A stretch of DNA of 58,279 nucleotides from JAAZNO01 sp012798275 (GTDB lineage: Bacteria > Chloroflexota > Anaerolineae > B4-G1 > SLSP01). Of this stretch, positions 8,942 to 16,142 are shown piece by piece; within the stretch, counting starts at the first letter, position 1; the number at the start of each line of letters is the position of its first letter. The DNA lies in contig DAOPQD010000011.1 in assembly GCA_035347995.1 (NCBI GenBank), positions 1-58,279 on the forward strand, in the 5' to 3' direction. The translations under genes and the position numbers were made by a program. The notes below the pieces were generated by a model, which did not search any database, was not told the DNA's origin, and saw only the letters and a list, made by a program, of their open reading frames with translations.

Positions 8942-9093
8942 CGATGGCGTGCCTCAGGAACCTGTCAACTCAGGACGCGCTTTGGGAAGAGGGCCCGGGC
9001 AATTCTTTCCAGCGCTTCTTCCAGCAGCAAAGCGCTCCTCCGTTTTGAAGCCCTCAGCCACAGGGCGACCCAGGCGACGGACCCTCCTCACTC
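8942..9093. other. Intergenic region between argF 3' end and TPR gene leader
   Basis: I see no gene in this stretch. It contains AGCGCT twice in inverted relation around 9016-9037, but no T-tract. Confidence 0.4.
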
Positions 9094-9119
9094 AAAAGGC
9101 GTGCGCTTGAGCGTCGCCT
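9094..9119 (-). terminator. Possible intrinsic terminator after argF
   Basis: On the minus strand, AGGCG (overlapping the argF stop), an inner CGCT/AGCG stem and CGCCT followed by TTTT form a two-tier hairpin with a short T-run. The arms are short, so confidence is modest. Confidence 0.45.
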
Positions 9120-10036
9120 TACTCCAACACCCAGAGGAGGATGGCTTTCTGCGCGTGCATCCGATTCTCCGCCTGGTCGAAGATCACGGATTGCGGGCCG
9201 TCGGCCACTTCATCGGTGATCTCATCGCCGCGATGGGCCGGCAGACAGTGCATGACGATCGCATCGGGCCGGGCGTATGCCAGCAGGGCCGGGTTGACCT
9301 GATACGGCGGGAAGATCTTGCGACGTTCCTCGGCCTCGGCTTCCTGCCCCATCGAGGTCCAGGTATCGGTGTAGACCACATCGGCGCCCTGGATCGCCGC
9401 GCGGGGGTCGGTGCTGATAGAGATTCTGGAGCCGCTCTCCGCGGCGAATTGCTCAGCCAGGGCCAGCACGTCGGGACGGAGGCTGTAGCCTGCCGGCGCA
9501 CCGAGGGCGAAATCCATACCCAGTTTGGTCGCGCCGAAGATGAGGGAATGGGTGACGTTGTTGCTGTCTCCCAGATAGGCGAGCTTGCGGCCCTTGAGCG
9601 TGCCCTTATGCTCCAGGATGGTGAGGAAATCGGCGATGCCCTGGCAGGGATGGGAATAATCGGAGAGGCCATTGATGACCGGGACGGTGGACCATTTTGC
9701 CAGTTCCACAACATCGGCGTGATCGAAGACACGGGCCATGATCACGTGCACGTAGCGCGCCAACACGCGGGCCACGTCGGCAGTGCTCTCCCGCTTGCCG
9801 AGCTGAATCTCGTTGGGGGAAAGGTACAGCGCATGTCCCCCAAGATGCAGCATGGCCATGTCAAAGGAAACGCGGGTGCGCAGGCTGGGCTTCTGGAAAA
9901 TCATGCCCAGCACTTTGCCGCCGAGCAGGGGGGGATTGCCGCCAGCTTTCCATTCGGTTTTCAATTGCACGGCGAGGTCCAGGATTTCCTGAAGTTCAGC
10001 AGGCGTCAGATCGGCCAGGGTCAAAAAGTGCCTCAT
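9119..10036 (-). CDS. argF: Ornithine carbamoyltransferase
   Basis: A 305-aa enzyme transferring the carbamoyl group to ornithine in arginine synthesis (citrulline formation). The carbamoyl-phosphate loop is seen as KPSLRTRVSFD near residue 50, and the ornithine-side motif HCLPAHRGDEI near residue 264, which separates OTCase from ATCase. The length matches the family. The gene stands alone, with no other arg genes nearby. A TATACT (10077-10082, minus strand) lies about 40 bases upstream. Confidence 0.95.
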   Translation of the reverse strand: MRHFLTLADLTPAELQEILDLAVQLKTEWKAGGNPPLLGGKVLGMIFQKPSLRTRVSFDMAMLHLGGHALYLSPNEIQLGKRESTADVARVLARYVHVIMARVFDHADVVELAKWSTVPVINGLSDYSHPCQGIADFLTILEHKGTLKGRKLAYLGDSNNVTHSLIFGATKLGMDFALGAPAGYSLRPDVLALAEQFAAESGSRISISTDPRAAIQGADVVYTDTWTSMGQEAEAEERRKIFPPYQVNPALLAYARPDAIVMHCLPAHRGDEITDEVADGPQSVIFDQAENRMHAQKAILLWVLE

Positions 10037-10180
10037 ACTTTGCCTCCAGTTTCGTAAAATGAATGGTCACAAGTCAAGTATACCACGAAGGCCTGTGGTC
10101 AAAAAGGCAGCTGCAATTTTGGGGACACTCGACATGCCGACGGGTAACAGATGTCATCCCGCTTTGCCTATACTTGCCGG

Positions 10181-10209
10181 TTGAAGGAGTTGTTTGAGGG
10201 TGCTATACT
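10181..10209 (+). promoter_or_regulatory. Promoter of tdh
   Basis: TTGAAG (10181-10186), a 17-bp spacer and TATACT (10204-10209). The -10 box runs into the first unit of the heptamer array, so the whole array should be transcribed as the tdh leader. Confidence 0.65.
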
Positions 10210-10466
10210 GGAAGCTGGAAGCTGAAAGCTGGTGGCTGGCGGCTGGAAGCTGGAAACTGGAAGCTGGAAGCTGGTAGCTGGTGGCTGGAAGCTGGTGGCT
10301 GGCGGCTGGAAGCTGGAAGCTGGTGACTGGAAGCTGGAAGCTGGTGGCTGGAAGCTGGTGGCTGGCGGCTGGAAGCTGGTGACTGGAAGCTGGAAGCTGG
10401 TAGCTGGTGGCTGGAAGCTGGTGGCTGGTGGCGGGAAGTTGGTAGCTGGTGGCTGGAAGCTGGTGG
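10208..10466 (+). repeat. Heptanucleotide tandem array, 37 units of CTGGNNG
   Basis: This is 259 bases of uninterrupted 7-base units, 37 by my count. Almost all are CTGGAAG, CTGGTGG, CTGGCGG or CTGGTAG, with a few CTGGTGA or CTGGAAA variants. Only positions 5-7 vary freely. Because 7 is not a multiple of 3 and the units lack stops, all frames stay open and give false protein extensions. A second, longer array of the same family lies at 47832-48370. Confidence 0.95.
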
Positions 10467-10519
10467 CTGATCATTACCCATTGTTCATTGCCCATTACTG
10501 CTCTGAAAGGAGATTGCCC

Positions 10520-11572
10520 ATGTCGCTGATGCAGGCTGTTGCCAAGGTTCAAGCGGCGCCGGGATTGGAGACCATTCAGGCGCCCATTCCCGTCCCCGGC
10601 CCCCGTGATGTGTTGATCAAGGTCAAGGCTACCTCGATTTGTGGCACCGATGTTCATATCTACAAATGGGATCCCTGGTCCCAGGGGCGCATCAAGCCGC
10701 CGCTGATCATAGGCCACGAATTCACCGGCGAGATCGTCGCCGTCGGGGCGCAGGTGCGTCCTGATGAACCGGGGGTGGGCGATTACGTCTCAGCGGAGAG
10801 CCACATTGTCTGCGGCGTCTGCCAGCAATGCCGTTTGGGACAGGGACACGTGTGCCCCAACACCCGCATCATCGGCGTGGATACCGAAGGCTGCTATGCT
10901 GAATATGTGGCGATCCCGGTGGAGAACGCCTGGAAGAATCCCCCGGACATGCCTGCCCCTGTGGCAAGCCTGCAAGAGAACTTCGGCAACGCGGTGCATA
11001 CCGTCGCGGAGACGGACGTGCGCGGCAAGACGGTGTTGGTGACCGGCTGCGGCCCGGCGGGGTTGATGGCCATTCCTGTGGCGCGGGCTTTCGGCGCGGA
11101 GATCATCGTCGCTACGGACCTCAGCCCGTACCGTCTGGCATTAGCGCGTAAGGTCGGCGCCGATCTGGCGCTCAATCCGGCGGAGGAGGATCTGCTCACG
11201 CGCGCGCAAGACGCGGTGCGCGGCAAGGGCTTCGACGTCCTGCTCGAAATGTCCGGTGCGCCGCTGGCGTTGGGGCAGGGATTGCAGCTGCTCAAACCCG
11301 GTGCGGAGGCGGCGCTGTTGGGATTGGCGCCGGGCACCCTCAAGGATTTTGACATGAACAACCTGGTGATCATGAAGGGCATCACGCTGCATGGCGTTGC
11401 CGGACGGCGGTTGTGGGAGACGTGGTATCAGATGCGCGCCCTGCTGGCGTCCGGAGCCGTGGACTTGCGTCCGATCATCACGCATGAATTCCCCCTCAGC
11501 CGCTGGCATGAGGCGATGGAGACGATGGCTTCGGGCAATAGCGGCAAGATCGTGATGTATCCAGGAGGGTAA
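10520..11572 (+). CDS. tdh: L-threonine 3-dehydrogenase
   Basis: A 350-aa zinc- and NAD-dependent medium-chain dehydrogenase that oxidises L-threonine to 2-amino-3-ketobutyrate. The catalytic zinc site is seen in SICGTDVHIYKWDPW (typical of Tdh) and GHEFTGE. The structural zinc lobe is CGVCQQCRLGQGHVC, with four cysteines. A Rossmann segment VTGCGPAGLMAI follows. The ATG at 10520 has AAGGAG nearby. The open frame continues upstream only through the heptamer array. kbl, the next enzyme in the pathway, is 1.4 kb downstream on the same strand, supporting the threonine assignment. Confidence 0.93.
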   Translation: MSLMQAVAKVQAAPGLETIQAPIPVPGPRDVLIKVKATSICGTDVHIYKWDPWSQGRIKPPLIIGHEFTGEIVAVGAQVRPDEPGVGDYVSAESHIVCGVCQQCRLGQGHVCPNTRIIGVDTEGCYAEYVAIPVENAWKNPPDMPAPVASLQENFGNAVHTVAETDVRGKTVLVTGCGPAGLMAIPVARAFGAEIIVATDLSPYRLALARKVGADLALNPAEEDLLTRAQDAVRGKGFDVLLEMSGAPLALGQGLQLLKPGAEAALLGLAPGTLKDFDMNNLVIMKGITLHGVAGRRLWETWYQMRALLASGAVDLRPIITHEFPLSRWHEAMETMASGNSGKIVMYPGG

Positions 11573-11597
11573 AGTACCCTGCCCGGGAGAGAGAGGG

Positions 11598-12938
11598 ATG
11601 AAGAGGAAAGCGTTACGTCGCTGGGCCGGTGCGCCGTTGATTTTCTTGGCGATTGGGAGTATGTTCAGCGCAGCCGGGATGTTATACGGGATGACGCCGC
11701 CATCTGCGGAAGAACTGGGGGTAAGCGCGCCGGTATATGTGCTGGCTGACACCCAGCAGTTCGACTTGCGCATTGCGCCGCCGGAGGAGTTTTCACAGGC
11801 GCGGCTCCAAAGCGCGACGATCACGGTGCAGTTTCTCACCGCTGGCCAAACTGATGTCCAAGGGCAGCCATGCCTGACCTGGCCTGCTGGCGCGCAAACT
11901 GCCTTCAATTATGCCGTAAGTATCTGGGCCACGCAGATCAATTCTACCGTTCCCATTGTCATCCAGGCTTGTTGGGCCGACCTCGGCAGTAACTCCATTT
12001 TGGGCTACGGCGGTTCCTATTCGGTGCGCGACTTCCCCAATGCGCCGCGCACCAGCACCTGGTACGCAATGGCGCTGGCAAATGCGCTTTCAGGCGCAGA
12101 TCGCAACGGCACAAGCCCGGAGATCTTCACCACGTATAACCAGAACTTCAGCTGGTACTATGGCACAGATGGCAATACGCCCGCCTGGCAGGTGGATTTT
12201 GTGAGCGTGGTGCTGCACGAAATTGCGCATGGCCTGGGGTTCAGCGGCTCGATGCGCGTCTCCAGCGGGCAGGGCAGTTGGGGCGGCGGCATGGGCTATC
12301 CTTACAGCTATGACTGCTATGCGGAAGATGATGTGGGCAGCTCCCTGCTCAACACCAGCGTGTATCCTAATCCTTCAGCCGTATTAGGCAGTGCCTTGAC
12401 CAGTGGCACTATCTGGTTCGATGGCCCGTATGCCAACGCCGCCAATGACGGAGGGCGCGTCAAGCTCTATGCGCCTGGTACCTGGGCGCAAGGGTCCAGC
12501 TACTCACATCTTGATTATGCAACCTATGCCGGCACCATCAATGCGCTAATGGTTTATGCAATTTCAGACGGTACCTCTATTCATAATCCTGGCCCTGTGA
12601 CGATGGGGTTACTCTATGATGTTGGGTGGGCATTGACGGGAGATGAGTCAACCCCTACCCCTCCTGCTACGCCCACCGACACACCTACGGCTACACCAAC
12701 GCCTACCCACACACCTACATCAACGCCATCCCCTACACCATCCCGTACCGCGACGCCATTGCCCTATCCATCAGTTAGCCCAACGCCACCATCAGCGTAC
12801 AATCATTACATTTATCTGCCGTTAGTGCTTAATCATACCCATAGCAGCACAATTGCGGCACTCGAGCCTACCATGCCAGTCTGGCAAATCGTCTTAACCC
12901 CTTTGATTGCAGCACTCTCTCAAGAGCTACAGCCTTAA
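11598..12938 (+). CDS. Secreted zinc metalloprotease-like protein with PT-rich linker
   Basis: A 446-aa exported protein. It has a basic N-terminus plus hydrophobic signal segment (residues 1-31), then a metalloprotease-like domain with HEIAHGLGFSG near residue 208 and SHLD near residue 304. These supply two zinc histidines, a catalytic Glu and a plausible third ligand. NALMVYA and the downstream GLLYDVGW match the usual C-terminal part of HExxHGLGF proteins. A Thr/Pro-rich linker (about residues 352-395) leads to IYLPLVLN and a hydrophobic tail. The substrate is unknown. It sits between tdh and kbl with its own GAGAGAGGG site. Confidence 0.75.
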   Translation: MKRKALRRWAGAPLIFLAIGSMFSAAGMLYGMTPPSAEELGVSAPVYVLADTQQFDLRIAPPEEFSQARLQSATITVQFLTAGQTDVQGQPCLTWPAGAQTAFNYAVSIWATQINSTVPIVIQACWADLGSNSILGYGGSYSVRDFPNAPRTSTWYAMALANALSGADRNGTSPEIFTTYNQNFSWYYGTDGNTPAWQVDFVSVVLHEIAHGLGFSGSMRVSSGQGSWGGGMGYPYSYDCYAEDDVGSSLLNTSVYPNPSAVLGSALTSGTIWFDGPYANAANDGGRVKLYAPGTWAQGSSYSHLDYATYAGTINALMVYAISDGTSIHNPGPVTMGLLYDVGWALTGDESTPTPPATPTDTPTATPTPTHTPTSTPSPTPSRTATPLPYPSVSPTPPSAYNHYIYLPLVLNHTHSSTIAALEPTMPVWQIVLTPLIAALSQELQP

Positions 12939-13007
12939 CGGCTGGTAGAAATGGATGTTGGCAGCAAAGCCGCTGCTTAAAGAAGCGTAATTTTTAGAGA
13001 GGAACTG

Positions 13008-14198
13008 ATGATGACCGAGACGAAATTGCATTGGATCGAAGAAGAAATCGCGGCATTGCAGGAGCAGGGCCTGTTCGTCAACCTGCGCATCATTGATTCG
13101 CCTGCCGGGGCGTGGATGGTGGTGGATGGTAAACGGGTGCTCAACCTGTGCACCAACAACTACCTCGGCCTCGCCAACGACCCTCGCCTGGTGCAGACCG
13201 CCAAGACGGCGCTGGATCGCTTCGGCGCCGGGCCGACGGCGGTGCGCTCCATTGCCGGGACGCTCACCTTGCACCGTGAATTAGAGGAGGCGATGGCGGA
13301 ATTCAAACATGTGGAAGACGCCCTGTACGTCCAGGCCGGTTTTCTCGCCAATCAGGCGGCCCTCCCGCCCCTGGTGGGGCCGGAGGATGTGATCTTCTCT
13401 GACCGTCTCAATCACGCCAGCATCATTGACGGCGCGCGCCTCAGCCGCGCCAAAATCATCGTCTACGAGCATTGCGATCCCGCTGACCTGGAGGCCAAGA
13501 TCAAGGAGCACCTGCCGCAGTATCGGCGGGGTCTCATGGTGACGGACGGTGTCTTTTCCATGGATGGCGATCTCGCGCCGCTGGACGCGCTCTACGAGGT
13601 CTGCGAGCGCTACGGCGTGATGACGATGGTGGACGACGCGCACGGCGAGGGCGTCGTCGGGCGGGGGGGACGCGGCATCGTGGATCACTTCGGCCTGCAC
13701 GGCAAATTCGATGTGGAGATCGGCACGTTTTCCAAGGCCTTTGGCGTCGTCGGCGGCATCATTGCTGGCAAGAAGCTCATCGTGGACTACCTCCGGCAGA
13801 AGGCGCGCCCCTTCCTCTTCTCCAGCGCCGTCACCCCGGCGGATACTGCCGCCTGCCTCGCGGCAGTGCACGTGCTGAGCGAATCCACGGAGCTGGTGGA
13901 CCGCCTCTGGGAAAACACGCGCTATTTCAAGGCCGCGATGAAGACGCTGGGCTTCGACACGGGCCAGAGCGTCACCCCCATCACGCCAGTGATGTTGGGC
14001 GATGTGAAACTGGCCCGGGAATTCAGCCGCCGGCTCTTCGAGCGGGGCGTCTTCGCCATGGCGCTCGGTTTCCCCACCGTGCCCAAGGGGCTGGCGCGGA
14101 TTCGCGTCATGGTTTCTGCCGCACTCACGCCGGAGGATCTGGACTTCGGCCTGGAGCAGTTTGCGGCGGTTGGACGGGAGCTCGGCGTCATCAGCTAA
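13008..14198 (+). CDS. kbl: Glycine C-acetyltransferase (2-amino-3-ketobutyrate CoA ligase)
   Basis: A 396-aa PLP enzyme of the alpha-oxoamine synthase family. It cleaves 2-amino-3-ketobutyrate with CoA into glycine and acetyl-CoA. Seen are CTNNYLGLA near residue 47, DDAHGEGVVG near residue 210 and the PLP lysine in TFSKAFGVVGG near residue 242. The size is right for Kbl. The N-terminal EEIAALQEQGLF region and nearby tdh favour Kbl over serine palmitoyltransferase or 8-amino-7-oxononanoate synthase. Two adjacent ATGs follow GAGAGGAACTG. Confidence 0.93.
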   Translation: MMTETKLHWIEEEIAALQEQGLFVNLRIIDSPAGAWMVVDGKRVLNLCTNNYLGLANDPRLVQTAKTALDRFGAGPTAVRSIAGTLTLHRELEEAMAEFKHVEDALYVQAGFLANQAALPPLVGPEDVIFSDRLNHASIIDGARLSRAKIIVYEHCDPADLEAKIKEHLPQYRRGLMVTDGVFSMDGDLAPLDALYEVCERYGVMTMVDDAHGEGVVGRGGRGIVDHFGLHGKFDVEIGTFSKAFGVVGGIIAGKKLIVDYLRQKARPFLFSSAVTPADTAACLAAVHVLSESTELVDRLWENTRYFKAAMKTLGFDTGQSVTPITPVMLGDVKLAREFSRRLFERGVFAMALGFPTVPKGLARIRVMVSAALTPEDLDFGLEQFAAVGRELGVIS

Positions 14199-14214
14199 AG
14201 GCCGCCACTAACAC

Positions 14215-14249
14215 ACGACGGGCCATGCATCCATCGCATGGCCCGTCGT
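14215..14249. terminator. Bidirectional hairpin between kbl and the RAMP operon
   Basis: A perfect 14-bp inverted repeat (ACGACGGGCCATGC at 14215-14228 and its complement at 14236-14249) with a 7-base loop lies between the convergent stops of kbl and the Cas6-like gene. It probably terminates both. T-tracts are short. Confidence 0.7.
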
Positions 14250-14266
14250 TTACACGAACCGTTGGC

Positions 14267-15295
14267 TCAGCGCAGCCCGAAGGTCCCGCAGCCAAAGTGC
14301 GTGAAGTGTCCTATCTGCAAAATCGAGGCCAATTCCAGATAGGGGATGAGATTGCCGGGGATGGGCGCAGTGAAGGTTTCCGTGCCTATCCATGCCCCGT
14401 AAGCGCCTGCCGGCGGTGGCGCCAACTCGTATTTTCTGTGCTGCGGGCGTTCCCGCAGGCGATTCAGGGTCTCCCAGAGGGCGGCTTGTTCTTCTGAGGG
14501 CAGCCATGCCCAGGCCTCTTCTTCGGTGATGGGCTTGCCGGGCTGAATGTGGGCCACCCGCGCCATCAACGCGCGCAGTATCCCCTCAAGCGTGGGGACA
14601 TCATGGGCGGCGATGGCGCGCTTGCGCTGGGAACGAGGTCTCAATGGCGGCGTTGGTCGGACGCCCAGATCGAAGGGCGTGAACCAGGTCAGCCGGTGGA
14701 AGGCGGTCCCTTCTTCCGGGCTGAGCTTCAGCCCCTCGGCCCATTGCGTCGGCGTGGGACGGCGGCGGCGTAGATCGAGCTTGCCCTCCACCACAAAGGG
14801 CCGCCAGCGAGGACCGTGGGCGGCGTAGATGGCCTCGATGCGGAACTGCCCCCAGAAGTTCTTGCTCTCGCCGGGCTGCGGCTGCGTCGCTGCCAGCTCC
14901 AACGCGGGCAGCAACTGTTCCAGAAATAGCCCATGATCTGCCGCGTTGCCCAATAGCTTCAGTTCCCACACGACCGGCTCATCCTGTCCGAAGCACGCTT
15001 TGACAGTGTAGGGCAGCAACACCGCTTCGATGGGCCAGGGAGAGGTCGGCGTGTTGGTGATCGCGAAATCTTCCCCTTGCCGGTTCGAGGACGGCGGCCC
15101 GTATGCGCGTTCCCACAACTCGCGGGTCTTGTGCCATTTGGCGGCCTCGCGGGTAGGCAGCAGCTCCGTCACCAGCTTGCCCCACACGGCGGAAAGCTCC
15201 TGCGTGAAGTTCGGCGACAACGTCACCAGCGTGTGCCTCGTGCGCACCACGATCAGGTAGCGGATCAGGTTGATGGATTCAGTAATACCTGGCAT
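14267..15295 (-). CDS. Cas6-like RAMP endoribonuclease
   Basis: A 342-aa protein and last gene of a three-gene operon. Its C-terminus reads LASILQIGHFTHFGCGTFGLR in essence: a hydrophobic helix followed by a glycine-rich loop of the kind that ends Cas6 (PF10040-like) proteins, which process CRISPR precursor RNA. The N-terminal part begins with a beta strand of ferredoxin-like character (INLIRYLIVVR). No catalytic histidine can be assigned with confidence. The ATG overlaps the previous gene by 17 bases. With no CRISPR array in the window it may act on distant arrays or another RNA. The family assignment rests mainly on the C-terminal motif and on neighbours. Confidence 0.65.
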   Translation of the reverse strand: MPGITESINLIRYLIVVRTRHTLVTLSPNFTQELSAVWGKLVTELLPTREAAKWHKTRELWERAYGPPSSNRQGEDFAITNTPTSPWPIEAVLLPYTVKACFGQDEPVVWELKLLGNAADHGLFLEQLLPALELAATQPQPGESKNFWGQFRIEAIYAAHGPRWRPFVVEGKLDLRRRRPTPTQWAEGLKLSPEEGTAFHRLTWFTPFDLGVRPTPPLRPRSQRKRAIAAHDVPTLEGILRALMARVAHIQPGKPITEEEAWAWLPSEEQAALWETLNRLRERPQHRKYELAPPPAGAYGAWIGTETFTAPIPGNLIPYLELASILQIGHFTHFGCGTFGLR

Positions 15296-16142
15296 AGTCG
15301 CTCAATCGGTACAGCAGATCTACCTGCGCGGGCGACCAGCGTCGAATCTGCCAGGCGTTCAGCATGTCGCGTACTTCGGGTTTGATTTGTCCCAGAAAGC
15401 GCCCCCAATAAAATTGCGCTTCGGCGTCATCGCGCAGCTTGAGCAATTTGCGCAGCGTCGTCTGCTCATCGGGCAAGAGCAGCGTGCGGAAAACGGAAGC
15501 CATTTCCAGGGTGCTGATGAAATCGGAGATCTCAAAGGTCAGCACCCCTTCCCGGTCGAGCTCGTGCAAGTGGTAGATGTAGTGGGGCGCTGCCAGGAAG
15601 CGCACCCGCAGGCGATCCGGCGGAAAACGCGCCTCGTGGTGAATGACCCGAATCAGGAGCTCGTTCATGGGGGTGGATCGCGGGCTGCTGCCGGGAAACA
15701 CCTGGAGCAGCCCCTGGAGCGTGAGACTGTTGTAAAGGGCGAGCTCTTGGAGCCACGGTTTGAGCTGTTGACGCGGCAGCACGGTAAGGAAATGCTGCGC
15801 GTCATGCACGTAAGTGTGCAACGTCATGCCCTCCGGGAAGGGCGCACCGCCGCGCAGCTGCCGCGGCAGCTGGGTGACATAGCCCCATACCAGCGTGATG
15901 TGCTGGATCTGGGGGGAGAGACGCTGACCTTGCTCCAGGATCGCCTTGCAGGTGCTGCAAAAACGGCCCCCTTCCTCGTGAGGGTACAGGCCGCACCGGC
16001 TGCAGGGACGCTGCAGCGCCGAGCGGGGCGGCGCGAGCTCTTTCTCGCCGATGGCATCAGGATGCTCATCCAGATAGTACAGCGTGGCCAGCAGTTCCGA
16101 GCTGCTGCGCGCTAGCCGCAACCAATCAAAGGGCGCCAGCAT
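15279..16142 (-). CDS. Zinc-ribbon protein of the RAMP operon, possible Cas10 remnant
   Basis: A 287-aa protein with a four-cysteine zinc ribbon at residues 47-65 (CSRCG, then CSTC) followed by AILEQGQRL. This pattern resembles the zinc-ribbon region of Cas10/Csm1 (CxxCG, CxxC, then LGxxL). No GGDD cyclase/polymerase motif and no HD nuclease motif are present. The C-terminal half is helical, from about residue 200. It lies between the multi-RAMP gene and the Cas6-like gene, with 17-base overlaps on both sides, so its product is probably part of the same complex. I start at the ATG at 16142 (AAGG upstream); a longer frame upstream would read against the RAMP gene. The function is otherwise unrecognised. 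Confidence 0.6.
   Translation of the reverse strand: MLAPFDWLRLARSSSELLATLYYLDEHPDAIGEKELAPPRSALQRPCSRCGLYPHEEGGRFCSTCKAILEQGQRLSPQIQHITLVWGYVTQLPRQLRGGAPFPEGMTLHTYVHDAQHFLTVLPRQQLKPWLQELALYNSLTLQGLLQVFPGSSPRSTPMNELLIRVIHHEARFPPDRLRVRFLAAPHYIYHLHELDREGVLTFEISDFISTLEMASVFRTLLLPDEQTTLRKLLKLRDDAEAQFYWGRFLGQIKPEVRDMLNAWQIRRWSPAQVDLLYRLSDYARYY

Noticed and set aside
10232..10519. 96-codon N-terminal extension of tdh rich in Trp, Lys and Gly
   Set aside because: It is only the heptamer array read in one frame. Tdh homology and a ribosome site begin at 10520.
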